Counted from the stretch's first letter, positions 1 to 6,596 are shown. The stretch is DNA of 13,458 nt from JBEKOF01 sp049513975 (GCA_049513975.1 JBEKVM010000145.1:1-13458), one strand, 5' to 3'. The notes: generated by a model not told the origin, from the sequence alone. Translations and numbers: made by a program.

Positions 1-350
1 TCTCTCCGGCTCTCTCCCCGCGAGCGGGGAGAGAGAGGGGAAGCGCGCGCGATGGGTATATGGAGACGCATATACTCGCTCCTCTGCAAGCATCGGCTTG
101 TGAAGAATTTTGTCCTGCACCCCTGCGCATCCCGATGCTGCCGCCCCGCGCTTCTTCCCCCTCTCTCCTTCGAGGAGGGCCGCGGTGAGGAGGTTCCCCA
201 CCCTCTCCTCCCGCCCTTCATGAGCCAGCCTGCCCGCCCTGGCCGCAAGACAAAATCCTTCAGGTCATTTGTCCTATTCGTCCCATGCGTCCCATGCCTG
301 CCATCAAGTCAGGCTCGCCATTGCCCCGCGGCGGCGTATATTGACGCCCG
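1..350. other. Gene-free left end with CT-rich hairpin repeats
   Basis: No convincing gene. An open frame at 52-354 on the plus strand is low-complexity Pro/Arg/Leu and I treat it as non-coding. The stretch holds a perfect 11-bp inverted repeat (11-21 with 24-34), a 7-bp AT-rich hairpin (56-62 with 69-75), and a CT-rich then GA-rich block around 155-215 resembling the 'ccctctcc...ggtgagg' intergenic repeats common in GC-rich genomes. It also holds a degenerate 9-bp-period run based on 'cgtcccatg' near 268-300. It probably separates the unseen upstream gene from the TPR gene. Confidence 0.6.
11..34. repeat. Perfect 11-bp inverted repeat (GC-rich hairpin)
   Basis: The sequence tctctccccgc at 11-21 pairs exactly with gcggggagaga at 24-34, leaving a two-base centre, so a few closing pairs would open in a real loop. 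No T-tract follows on either strand, so a classical intrinsic terminator is not supported. It may be one arm set of a dispersed intergenic repeat or the 3' end region of an unseen upstream gene. Confidence 0.6.
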
Positions 351-779
351 ATGACCTTGCAGGAGCAATTTGATGAAGCCATGTTCGAGTTCAGCACCGG
401 CCAGGGCGCGGCCACCATCCAACGGTTGAAGGCCATCCTGGCGGAAGACCCGGATTTTTTTGACGCCCAACTGGCCCTCGGCGGCGCTTATTTCGCCCAG
501 GGCGATTATCCCGCCGCCATCGCCGAAGGGCACAAGGCGGAAAAAATGCGGCCCAACGACCAGATGGTCCACACCAATTTGTCCCGCGCCTACATGAAGG
601 CCGGCGACAAAAAGACCGCCGAACACCACGCCTTGCAGGCGCGCATCGCGTCCTGGCGCGGCGACATGGCCGCTCCTGCCGCGCGGCCGGCGGCCGAATC
701 CACTTTGCCAGCCGCCCGGCCCAAGCCGCCGCCGCCCGTCCCGGCCAAATTTCCCGACATGCCCTGGAAGAAAAAATAA
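351..779 (+). CDS. Small TPR-repeat protein
   Basis: This 142-residue protein is probably a cytoplasmic scaffold or interaction protein. No signal peptide or membrane segment is visible. Residues 1-100 or so form about three helix-turn-helix TPR-like units, with phrases such as 'FDAQLALGGAYFAQGDYPAAIAEG' and 'MVHTNLSRAYMKAGDKKTAEHHA' matching the spacing of W/L-G-Y-A-P consensus positions. The C-terminal 40 residues are rich in Ala and Pro and end in basic 'WKKK', so this tail is likely disordered. The ATG at 351 follows a GC-rich leader with no Shine-Dalgarno site. It lies 22 bp upstream of the next plus-strand gene and is probably co-transcribed with it. TPR proteins bind other proteins, but nothing here identifies the partner. 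The call of TPR protein is fairly secure; the role is unknown. Confidence 0.85.
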   Translation: MTLQEQFDEAMFEFSTGQGAATIQRLKAILAEDPDFFDAQLALGGAYFAQGDYPAAIAEGHKAEKMRPNDQMVHTNLSRAYMKAGDKKTAEHHALQARIASWRGDMAAPAARPAAESTLPAARPKPPPPVPAKFPDMPWKKK

Positions 780-801
780 AACATCACCATCCGTCCTACC
801 C

Positions 802-1080
802 ATGAAATCCTCTTACGAACTGGCCATGGAGCGCCTGGGCAAAAACGCCCCAACCGCGAAATTGAGCGACGACCAAAAGAAACAGTTGGCCGAGCTGGAC
901 TCCAAATACGCCGCCAAAATCGCCGAACGCGAAATCTTTCTCAAAGGCGAACTGCGCGCCGCCGCCGCCAAAGGCGATGCCGAAGCCTACGCCCAGATTG
1001 AAAAACAACTGGTCAGCGCGCGCAAAACCTTCCAGGCCGAATTGGAGGAAAAGAAGGAAAAAGTTAGAAAGCAAACTTAG
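802..1080 (+). CDS. Small charged coiled-coil protein of unknown function
   Basis: This 92-residue protein is almost entirely helical by composition: Ala, Lys, Glu and Gln dominate. Residues 22-90 show heptad-like spacing of Leu, Ala and Ile ('LSDDQKKQLAELDSKYAAKIAERE', then 'AQIEKQLVSARKTFQAELEEKKEKV'). There is no signal peptide, membrane segment, Cys or catalytic signature. The N-terminal 'MKSSYELAMERL' is a plausible start, although no Shine-Dalgarno site precedes the ATG. It sits 22 bp after the TPR gene and 41 bp before the sigma-factor gene. I recognise the general look of small conserved verrucomicrobial hypothetical proteins but no named family. It could be a small structural or nucleic-acid-associated helical protein. 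Confidence 0.75.
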   Translation: MKSSYELAMERLGKNAPTAKLSDDQKKQLAELDSKYAAKIAEREIFLKGELRAAAAKGDAEAYAQIEKQLVSARKTFQAELEEKKEKVRKQT

Positions 1081-1109
1081 ACCTTGTCGGATTTTGGCTT
1101 CGGCGGGTG

Positions 1110-1115
1110 TATTAT
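1110..1115 (+). promoter_or_regulatory. Possible -10 element giving a leaderless mRNA for the sigma-factor gene
   Basis: TATTAT at 1110-1115 lies seven bases before the ATG at 1122, so transcription would begin at or very near the start codon. TTGTCG at 1084-1089 is the nearest -35-like hexamer, but its 20-bp spacing is long. No Shine-Dalgarno site is present, which fits a leaderless message but does not prove it. Confidence 0.25.
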
Positions 1116-1121
1116 AGTGAG

Positions 1122-2573
1122 ATGCAAGCCAAGGCCGACGCACAACTGCTCCGCGAATATGCCAGCCAACGTTCGGAGGCGGCTTTTGGAGAAATAGTCG
1201 CCCGTTACACCAACCTGATTTATTCCGCCGTGTTGAGACAGGTTGGCTCCGCCGACATCGCCGAGGAGGTCGCCCAGAGTGTTTTCACCGATCTGGCCCG
1301 CAAAGCGCCCTCGCTGGCGGGCCAGTTGGATGACAATAGCACGATTGTGGGCTGGCTCTATCGCAGCAGCCGTTACGCCGTTTCCAAGCACCTGCGCGCC
1401 GAGCAGCGGCGCCACAACCGGGAAAGTCAGGCCATGCAAGACTATGATTCCGCCTCCACAACATCACCCGACTGGGAGCGTGTCCGCCCGGTGCTGGACG
1501 AAGCCCTGGCCGATCTGGGCGAGGAAGATCGCCAGGCCATGTTGCTGCGATTTTTCCAGAACCAGGGGTTTCAAGCCGTCGGCGCGGCGCTGGGGATCAG
1601 CGATGACGCAGCGCAAAAGAGGGTGGGGCGCGCGCTGGAAAAACTTCGGGCGCGCCTCGCCCGCCACGGCATCACCACGACCTCCGCCATGCTCTCGGCT
1701 GTTCTGTCAACCAATGCCATTCAAACCGCGCCCGCGGGACTGGCCGCCAAGCTGGCGGGCGTGTCGCTGGCCGGCGCGACCGTCTCAACTGCAACCACAC
1801 TGACTACACTGACTACCATGACTACCTCGTTCAAAACTGGAATCGTCGCCACAGGAATTGCCGCCGGTTTGGCCGTCTGGCTGGTGGCGGAACACCGTTC
1901 AAACCACAAATTGCAAGAGGAGAACGCCGCCTTGCGCCAACAAATCGGCCAATTGGGCCAGCCCGTTCAGCCGCCTCAGCCGCAGGCCCCGGTCAACGCG
2001 GACAATGCGGAATTGGAAAGGCTGCGGCGCGAGCATACGGAGTTGATGAGGCTGCGCGGACAAGTTGGGGTCCTTGGCGAGATGCTGGAGAAGAAGCAAG
2101 GTGAACTTGCTACCGCGCAGTCGGAAAATGCCCCAATGGCGGCCATCCTCAAGGCGGAAGCGATCAGTGCTACCACCGCTAATACTCTGAAGATCATCGG
2201 CCACGCATGCCATCTTTATTTGGAGCACAACGACAACGTGTTTCCGACAAATTTTGGGCAAATGCAGAACGAATTGGCCGCCACCTTGGGTAACCAGTCA
2301 GGGATCGGAACGAATTCGTTCGAGTTCTTTAATTATGGGACGCCATTGTCAACAAACACCCCGGAGTACTTCTTCCTCGCCCGCGAGAAACAGCCCCGCC
2401 ATAATCCGGACGGAGAATGGTACCGGGATTACCTCTTCATTGACGGATCGGTTCAAGTGGCGATAACAGAGGACGGCAATTTTGACACATGGGAAACGGA
2501 ATGGATACAACGGGCAGCCCAACGGGCAGCACAACGGGCAGCCCAACAGTCCGGGCCGCCGATTTCCCAGTGA
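1122..2573 (+). CDS. Sigma-70 family (ECF-like) sigma factor fused to a membrane segment and pilin-like C-terminal domain
   Basis: The 483-residue product starts as an RNA polymerase sigma factor. Region 2 lies at about residues 15-90 ('EAAFGEIVARYTNLIYSAVLRQV', then 'AEEVAQSVFTDLARKA'). Region 4 lies at about 120-180, with the helix-turn-helix phrase 'QAVGAALGISDDAAQKRVGRAL'. A Thr/Ala-rich linker leads to one membrane segment (about 238-256, 'TGIVATGIAAGLAVWLVAEH'), a coiled coil (about 258-335, interrupted by Pro/Gln repeats) and a C-terminal domain (about 350-455). 'LKIIGHACHLYLEHNDNVFP' in that last domain resembles the post-helix part of verrucomicrobial prepilin-type proteins. I chose the ATG at 1122, which gives the familiar 'MQAKADAQLLREY' N-terminus, over the in-frame GTG at 1107. 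The fusion suggests a membrane-tethered sigma factor that carries its own sensor or retention domain. The C-terminus ends in a 12-bp tandem repeat. Family assignment is strong for the sigma part and tentative for the tail. Confidence 0.88.
   Translation: MQAKADAQLLREYASQRSEAAFGEIVARYTNLIYSAVLRQVGSADIAEEVAQSVFTDLARKAPSLAGQLDDNSTIVGWLYRSSRYAVSKHLRAEQRRHNRESQAMQDYDSASTTSPDWERVRPVLDEALADLGEEDRQAMLLRFFQNQGFQAVGAALGISDDAAQKRVGRALEKLRARLARHGITTTSAMLSAVLSTNAIQTAPAGLAAKLAGVSLAGATVSTATTLTTLTTMTTSFKTGIVATGIAAGLAVWLVAEHRSNHKLQEENAALRQQIGQLGQPVQPPQPQAPVNADNAELERLRREHTELMRLRGQVGVLGEMLEKKQGELATAQSENAPMAAILKAEAISATTANTLKIIGHACHLYLEHNDNVFPTNFGQMQNELAATLGNQSGIGTNSFEFFNYGTPLSTNTPEYFFLAREKQPRHNPDGEWYRDYLFIDGSVQVAITEDGNFDTWETEWIQRAAQRAAQRAAQQSGPPISQ
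2508..2543 (+). repeat. Three tandem 12-bp units in the sigma-factor C-terminus
   Basis: Three units of caacgggcagcc/a run at 2508-2519, 2520-2531 and 2532-2543 and encode repeated Gln-Arg-Ala-Ala. Being a multiple of three, the unit can expand or contract without shifting the frame, so copy number may vary between strains. Confidence 0.85.
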
Positions 2574-3023
2574 CAGCGGGAAGAGAATGACATGGCGCCG
2601 CCAGGGCAACGGCGGCTGGCGATTTGGATTTGGCATTGAAAACCTGTAATCGGTCGCTTTTGAGGTGGGCCGGAATGGTAGGGCGGGCACTCCGCTGGCC
2701 GCCGTCGGGCATTGGCGGAGGAACGAACGTCACACTACCTTCGTCGGCGGGCAGAGGACTGCCCGCCCTACCATCCAAAACCGACGCGTTCCACAAACAT
2801 TTTGCCTTCCGTGTAACATCCTGCGACATTTCGGCCAGACGAGCCCAGCCGATGCCAGTCCCATCCAGAGTGATCCAGCAGGAAGCAAGGAAACGGAGCC
2901 GCAGAAGGCTCACCCGCCTTGAACCGTGGTCGAGGAGCCCCTTGGAAAAGGCCTGCCGACTAATCGGAAGCGAATGGGATGCGCTGGAAGAAGCGGCCAT
3001 CAAGGCGCAAGGCCGGCCCAATT
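2574..3023. other. 450-bp intergenic stretch without a convincing gene
   Basis: This gap lies between the convergent sigma-factor and Nudix genes. Open frames on both strands (2624-3034 plus, 2437-3027 minus) cross the inverted repeat at 2673-2776, have no recognisable domain and overlap the neighbours. The minus frame also lies antisense to the sigma-factor C-terminus. The part from about 2860 to 3023 is free of obvious repeats and codes on the plus strand for a charged peptide ending 'EEAAIKAQGRPNFND'. That could be a degraded gene end, but I cannot identify it. Confidence 0.5.
2673..2776. repeat. Long inverted repeat, GC-rich dispersed family, copy 1
   Basis: The left arm (2673-2703) and right arm (2746-2776) are 31 bp each and match as reverse complements at 27 of 31 positions by my hand alignment, around a 42-bp centre. 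The outer core reads ggtagggcgggcactccgct on the left arm. The same core recurs in both arms of the element at 5165-5277, so this is a dispersed family and not a chance hairpin. No T-tract follows, so a simple intrinsic terminator is unlikely. Its place between convergent genes would still let it act as a transcription boundary or mRNA 3' stabiliser. Confidence 0.8.
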
Positions 3024-3566
3024 TCAACGACTGACCAATTCGAAGTAATAAAGCGCGGCCACCACCAGGGAATGACGGATTTTTCCCGACGCCACCAATC
3101 CGGCCACTTCCGCCACCGGCGCCAGACGCGTGATCAAATCTTCCCCGCTGTCGAATTGGACCGGGCCGGCCAGACGGCAGTTCTCCACCAGGATGGTGAA
3201 GCAGGTGTTGCTCATGATGGCCGGGTTGGGAAAAACCCGGCCGATGACCCGGGCCCGTTCCCCTTCGTAGCCGGTTTCTTCGCGCAATTCACGGCATCCC
3301 GTCGCCTCCGGCGAGGAGTCCCGCGCGTCCATCACGCCGCCGGGAATTTCCAATTCCACCGTGTCGGTGCCCTGGCGATATTGCTCCACCAGCACGATCT
3401 GTTGATCGGGCGTCACCGCCACCACGTTCACCCAGTTGACCGAATCCATGACAAAGAATTCGTGTTCCCGGCCCGTGCGCGGCGATATTTTTATATCTGC
3501 CCGCAGGGAGAAAACGCGGAAATCGCCCAGCGACCGGGATGAAATTTTGCGCCACGGGACAATCAT
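3024..3566 (-). CDS. Nudix hydrolase, ADP-ribose pyrophosphatase-like
   Basis: This 180-residue cytoplasmic enzyme should hydrolyse a nucleoside diphosphate linked to another group, most likely ADP-ribose or a nucleotide sugar, using Mg2+ or Mn2+. The start 'MIVPWRKISSRSLGDFRVF' and the phrase 'WVNVVAVTPDQQIVLVEQYRQGTDTVELEIPGG' are typical of the ADP-ribose pyrophosphatase branch. The Nudix box covers about residues 77-100: G77, then R92-E93-L94-R95-E96-E97-T-G-Y, so the catalytic REx2EE core is intact. The spacing between G77 and R92 is one residue longer than the canonical motif and the usual Glu in between is Asp or Ser. I chose the ATG at 3566 because the 29 extra in-frame upstream residues are encoded by intergenic repeats. 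No Shine-Dalgarno site is visible. The gene lies 167 bp after the 66-residue gene and may have its own promoter. Confidence 0.88.
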   Translation of the reverse strand: MIVPWRKISSRSLGDFRVFSLRADIKISPRTGREHEFFVMDSVNWVNVVAVTPDQQIVLVEQYRQGTDTVELEIPGGVMDARDSSPEATGCRELREETGYEGERARVIGRVFPNPAIMSNTCFTILVENCRLAGPVQFDSGEDLITRLAPVAEVAGLVASGKIRHSLVVAALYYFELVSR

Positions 3567-3588
3567 ACAATTGCGGATTGCGGACTTG

Positions 3589-3606
3589 CCCCGAAAGCTT
3601 TCGGGG
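3589..3606. repeat. Perfect 18-bp palindrome
   Basis: ccccgaaagctttcgggg is its own exact reverse complement. It lies 23 bp upstream of the Nudix start codon. A dimeric regulator could bind it, or it could form a cruciform or RNA hairpin in the 5' leader. The repeat-rich surroundings make a dispersed repeat equally likely. Confidence 0.6.
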
Positions 3607-3625
3607 TTGCACTCCTCGCGGATTG

Positions 3626-3693
3626 GCCGCAAAAAGGCGCAGAAGGCACACAAGAAGAATTCCGATTTTGCGCTTTTTGCGCTTTTTGGCGGC
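3626..3693. repeat. Hairpin made of degenerate 9-bp tandem repeats (aaggcgcag type)
   Basis: The left arm at about 3626-3653 reads as imperfect units of aaggcgcag and aaggcacac. The right arm at 3666-3693 reads cgctttttg twice and then ggcggc. The arms pair imperfectly across a loop of about 12 bases. The architecture matches those at 12489-12570 and 13358-13451, although the sequence is different. Confidence 0.6.
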
Positions 3694-3732
3694 TAAAGTT
3701 CATTGCCAATTGCGGATTGAAAAACCTGCCGG

Positions 3733-3933
3733 TTAGCGGGGCTTGGCGGCTTCCTGGGCGGCCCAGCCTTGTTTCATCAGGTTCAGCAGATGGGCCAGGG
3801 ATTCGTCGTAGGTTTTCTGCTTCTGCTCCGCCAGTTGGCGGGCGCGCTTGTCCAGTTGCGCGGCCATTTCCCCCGATTTTTCCGCCGGACAACCCAGCGC
3901 AACCAGCAAGGCGGCAAGCTCAGGGACAGTCAC
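3733..3933 (-). CDS. Small 66-residue protein, third gene of the cyclophilin unit
   Basis: The product is a short, soluble, mostly helical protein ('MAAQLDKRARQLAEQKQKTYDESLAHLLNLMKQGWAAQE') with no membrane segment, signal peptide or catalytic motif. I do not recognise a family. The case for a real gene is the context: a GTG start at 3933 preceded by GAGGA nine bases upstream, one of the few clear Shine-Dalgarno sites in this window. That site overlaps the stop region of the cyclophilin gene (stop at 3946-3948), so translation is probably coupled. It could assist or bind the cyclophilins, but that is inference from position only. Confidence 0.7.
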   Translation of the reverse strand: MTVPELAALLVALGCPAEKSGEMAAQLDKRARQLAEQKQKTYDESLAHLLNLMKQGWAAQEAAKPR

Positions 3934-3945
3934 AAGGCCGATTCC

Positions 3946-4458
3946 TCACGCGGCGGGAACGATTTTGATGTTCTCGACACCGACGCGGGCGACCGGACGG
4001 CTGTTCTCGCCGCTGCCGCCGCGGGTGGTGGGGGTGTCGCCCAGCTTGCCCAGGACATCGTCGCCTTTGATCACCTGGCCAAACGCGGTGTATTGCTTGT
4101 CCAGAAAACGGGCGTCCGCCAGGCAGATGAAGAATTGCGAGCCGGCGGAATGAGGGTCGGAGGAGCGGGCCATGGAGATGACGCCCCGGACATGCGGTTT
4201 GTCGCTGAACTCCGCCTTGATCTTGTAGCCGGGATCGCCCGTGCCCCAGCGGCTTTCCTGCCTGGGGTCCTTGGTCAAAGGATCGCCGCCCTGCACCATG
4301 AAGCCCTTGACGATGCGATGGAAAGCGGTGCCGTCGTAGAATCCTTTTTTGGCGAGGGTTTTGAAATTCTCCACCGTTTTGGGGGCGACGTCCGGCCAAA
4401 AGGCCAGCGTGATTTCGCCCTGGGAGGTTTTGATGACCGCTACTTCGTTGTTTTCCAT
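3946..4458 (-). CDS. Peptidyl-prolyl cis-trans isomerase, cyclophilin type, cytoplasmic
   Basis: This 170-residue single-domain cyclophilin catalyses cis-trans isomerisation of X-Pro bonds and helps protein folding. Hallmarks in order: 'TAFHRIVKGFMVQGGDP' (residues 44-60, catalytic Arg48 and Gln56), 'GVISMARSSDPHSAGSQFFICL' (92-113) and 'FLDKQYTAFGQVIKGDDVL' (118-136). The position equivalent to human cyclophilin A Trp121 is Phe118, as in E. coli-type cyclophilins, which bind cyclosporin A weakly. There is no signal peptide, so it acts in the cytoplasm. I chose the ATG at 4458; an in-frame TTG at 4494 would overlap the upstream gene. It starts 10 bp after the stop of the paralogous secreted cyclophilin, which points to tandem duplication and co-transcription. 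No clear Shine-Dalgarno site precedes it, so reinitiation after the upstream stop is plausible. Confidence 0.93.
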   Translation of the reverse strand: MENNEVAVIKTSQGEITLAFWPDVAPKTVENFKTLAKKGFYDGTAFHRIVKGFMVQGGDPLTKDPRQESRWGTGDPGYKIKAEFSDKPHVRGVISMARSSDPHSAGSQFFICLADARFLDKQYTAFGQVIKGDDVLGKLGDTPTTRGGSGENSRPVARVGVENIKIVPAA

Positions 4459-4468
4459 AAGGATTGAC

Positions 4469-5098
4469 TTATTTGACCGAACTGGCGGGGACAATTTTGA
4501 TGCTGATGATGCCCATGCGCTTGTCCGGGCGGTCCGGCGGATGGGTCGGGGTGGTGGCGATTTTTTCGAGAACGTCGTCGCCTTTAATCAATTTGCCGAA
4601 AGTGGTGTAGTGATGGTCCAGAGAGGAAGGGTTGCCGTGGCAGATAAAGAACTGGGAACCGGCGGAATTGGGATCGTTGGAACGGGCCATGGAAATGACC
4701 CCGCGGACGTGCGGGTGGTCGTTGAATTCGGCATCAATCTTGTAGCCCGGATCGCCCATGCCCCAGGAGGCTTCTTTGGCCGGGTCCTTGGTGTTCGGAT
4801 CGCCCCCTTGGATCATGAAACCCTTGATGACGCGGTGGAAGGCGGTGCCGTCATAAAAGCCCGACTTCGCCAGTTTCTTAAAATTCTCAATGGTCTTGGG
4901 CGCGGCATCGGTCCAAAACTCGATGACCATGTCGCCTTCGGTGGTTTGGATCACCGCCACTTCCTTTTCGCCGGCGGGCGCTTTGGCGGCAGGCGGGGAC
5001 GGGTTCGTTTGGGCGGCGGACGGAGATGCGAACGGAACGCTCATCCCCGCCAGGGCCAGCCCGATCAGGAAACTCAAACAGCTTTTCGAATTTTTCAT
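4469..5098 (-). CDS. Peptidyl-prolyl cis-trans isomerase, cyclophilin type, secreted
   Basis: This 209-residue cyclophilin has an N-terminal signal peptide: 'MKNSKSC', then the hydrophobic run 'LSFLIGLALAGMSVPFA', and a likely cut near 'SPSAA-QT' at residue 29-30. A Pro/Ala-rich linker to about residue 44 precedes the catalytic domain. The domain has 'TAFHRVIKGFMIQGGDP' (Arg89), 'GVISMARSNDPNSAGSQFFICH' and 'SLDHHYTTFGKLIKGDDVL'. The human Trp121 position is a Ser here, unlike the Phe of its neighbour. It should fold exported proteins in the periplasm. I chose the ATG at 5098 over an in-frame GTG at 5116 because it puts the positive N-region directly before the hydrophobic core. It is the first gene of the minus-strand unit and diverges from the sugar dehydrogenase gene across a 226-bp region that contains a long inverted repeat. 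Confidence 0.92.
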   Translation of the reverse strand: MKNSKSCLSFLIGLALAGMSVPFASPSAAQTNPSPPAAKAPAGEKEVAVIQTTEGDMVIEFWTDAAPKTIENFKKLAKSGFYDGTAFHRVIKGFMIQGGDPNTKDPAKEASWGMGDPGYKIDAEFNDHPHVRGVISMARSNDPNSAGSQFFICHGNPSSLDHHYTTFGKLIKGDDVLEKIATTPTHPPDRPDKRMGIISIKIVPASSVK

Positions 5099-5164
5099 AG
5101 GCGCTTGATTTGCCACGGCGCGAGGCCAATGTCACGCCGCAATTTTGCAAAAATCGCCAGCATA

Positions 5165-5277
5165 GTAATGCGTCGGTCTGGGGTGGCAGGGCGCGCACTC
5201 CGTGGGCGCCGCGGCGGGCAGCGGAGTGGCCGCCCTGCCTTTGGCGCCACCGTCACTGACGCATTACCCACAAGGCG
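5165..5277. repeat. Long inverted repeat, GC-rich dispersed family, copy 2
   Basis: The ends gtaatgcgtc (5165-5174) and gacgcattac (5268-5277) are perfect 10-bp inverted repeats. Inside, 5185-5212 and 5211-5239 form a second imperfect inverted pair with the core ggcagggcgcgcactccg. The right core read in reverse matches the left arm at 2673 at about 25 of 29 positions, so the two elements are related. It sits in the divergent region between the secreted cyclophilin and the sugar dehydrogenase, where it could affect both promoters. I see no target-site duplication in the flanks. Confidence 0.8.
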
Positions 5278-5324
5278 CCGTCAACCCGCTTTACAATCCG
5301 GGCATCTTCTGCTTACCTGATTTC

Positions 5325-6596
5325 ATGATTAAGCGTGGCTCTGTCGCCCTCTCAGCCTGGTGCGCCGTTTTTTTGGGCATCGGTCCGGCGGCGGCCCAGC
5401 CCCTTCCCAAAGTGCAACTCCGCCCGGCCTTCCCGGCCCTGACGCTGGATCGCCCGGTTTGGATGTGCCAGCCGCCGGACGGCTCGGGCCGCTTCTTCTT
5501 TGTCGAGCAGCCCGGACGGATTCTCATCGTGCCAAAGGACGGCGATGGCAGCCAGGCAAAGGAATTTCTTAACATCGTCAACCGCAGACCCTATGTGGAT
5601 AATGAGGAGGGGTTGTTGAGCATCGCCTTTCATCCGGGCTTCATGACCAATGGACTGTTCTACATTTACTACAACCAGCAGAACGCCAATCGGGACGGGC
5701 AGTTCCCGCGCCGCAGCGTCATCAGCGAATTCAAGGTGTCTTCCACCAACTCCGACTGCGCCGACCTCGCTTCCGAGCGCATCCTGCTGGAAGTCCCGCA
5801 GCCTTTCGGCAACCACAAAGGCGGCCAGGTCAGTTTCGGCCCGGATGGGTGCCTCTACATCGCGTTGGGCGATGGCGGCATGGGCAATGATCCGTTTAAC
5901 AGCGGCCAAAACACCTCCACCCTGCTCGCCAAAATCCTGCGCATTGATGTCAACACCCGCTCCACCATCGGCTCAGGCCGGGATCGGAAACAATTGCAGT
6001 ATGGCATTCCCAGGGACAACCCCTGGGTCGGCGAACCGGACCTGTGGGGCAACTTGGGGGTGCGCAAGGAGATGTATGCCTGGGGCCTGCGCAATGTCTG
6101 GCGCTACAGTTGGGACCGGAAAACCGGAGACCTCTGGGCCGGCGACGTGGGCCAGGATTTGTGGGAGGAGGTGGACCTCATCGTCAAGGGCGGCAATTAC
6201 GGCTGGTGCGCGCGCGAAGGGGCCCATCATTTCAAACCCGGTCCGCCTGGCGCGCAGTACATTGACCCGGTCATCGAATATCCCCACAACACCAATCTTC
6301 TGTCCCAGTCAAAATTTCCCCGGCACAGCATCGGGATGTGCGTCATTGGCGGCTATGTCTATCGCGGCAAAAAATATCCGTCGCTGGACGGCATTTACCT
6401 TTATGGCGATTACGTGTTGGGCACGATCTGGGGGTTTCGTTATGCCGCCGGCCAGGTGACCGACCAGGCCACCCTGCTGGAACAGCCCAAAAACATTGTC
6501 GGCTTTGCCGAGGACGCGGACGGGGAGCTCTACGTCCTGACTTTCTCCGCCTCCGAGCGAAATGACGGGCGCGTTTACGCCATTGAAGCCAGGTAG
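5325..6596 (+). CDS. Secreted PQQ-dependent sugar dehydrogenase family protein (soluble glucose/sorbosone dehydrogenase fold)
   Basis: The 423-residue product has a signal peptide (residues 1-24, 'GIGPAAA-Q') followed by a six-bladed beta-propeller of the glucose/sorbosone dehydrogenase family. Members use PQQ to oxidise an aldose or related sugar in the periplasm. Characteristic stretches are 'DNEEGLLSIAFHPGF' (92-106), 'FGNHKGGQVSFGPDGCLYIALGDGG' (161-185, His164 at the position of the catalytic base in soluble glucose dehydrogenase), 'MYAWGLRNVWRYSWD' (250-264) and 'GGNYGWCAREG' (289-299). There is no CxxCH haem motif, so no fused cytochrome c. I chose the ATG at 5325 because it gives a clean signal peptide; the open frame to its left runs into the inverted repeat. 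No Shine-Dalgarno site is visible. The substrate cannot be told from sequence, and some family members lack demonstrated dehydrogenase activity. Confidence 0.88.
   Translation: MIKRGSVALSAWCAVFLGIGPAAAQPLPKVQLRPAFPALTLDRPVWMCQPPDGSGRFFFVEQPGRILIVPKDGDGSQAKEFLNIVNRRPYVDNEEGLLSIAFHPGFMTNGLFYIYYNQQNANRDGQFPRRSVISEFKVSSTNSDCADLASERILLEVPQPFGNHKGGQVSFGPDGCLYIALGDGGMGNDPFNSGQNTSTLLAKILRIDVNTRSTIGSGRDRKQLQYGIPRDNPWVGEPDLWGNLGVRKEMYAWGLRNVWRYSWDRKTGDLWAGDVGQDLWEEVDLIVKGGNYGWCAREGAHHFKPGPPGAQYIDPVIEYPHNTNLLSQSKFPRHSIGMCVIGGYVYRGKKYPSLDGIYLYGDYVLGTIWGFRYAAGQVTDQATLLEQPKNIVGFAEDADGELYVLTFSASERNDGRVYAIEAR

Larger units (their letters stand above)
3568..3719. repeat. Repeat-built intergenic element flanked by a 13-bp direct repeat
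   Basis: caattgcggattg occurs exactly at 3568-3580 and 3707-3719. Between the copies lie a perfect 18-bp palindrome (3589-3606) and a hairpin of degenerate tandem repeats (3626-3653 with 3666-3693). The right edge of this block is 13 bp from the 66-residue gene and the left edge abuts the Nudix start codon, so the block fills almost the whole gap. The direct repeat could be a target duplication of an inserted element or simply another degenerate repeat. Confidence 0.55.

Noticed and set aside
2437..3027. 196-residue minus-strand frame between the sigma and Nudix genes
   Set aside because: It crosses the inverted repeat and runs antisense into the sigma C-terminus, and its peptide is repeat-derived.
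3769..4467. 232-residue plus-strand frame opposite the cyclophilin (and 4349-5320 likewise)
   Set aside because: The minus-strand frames have complete cyclophilin motifs, so these are antisense shadows.
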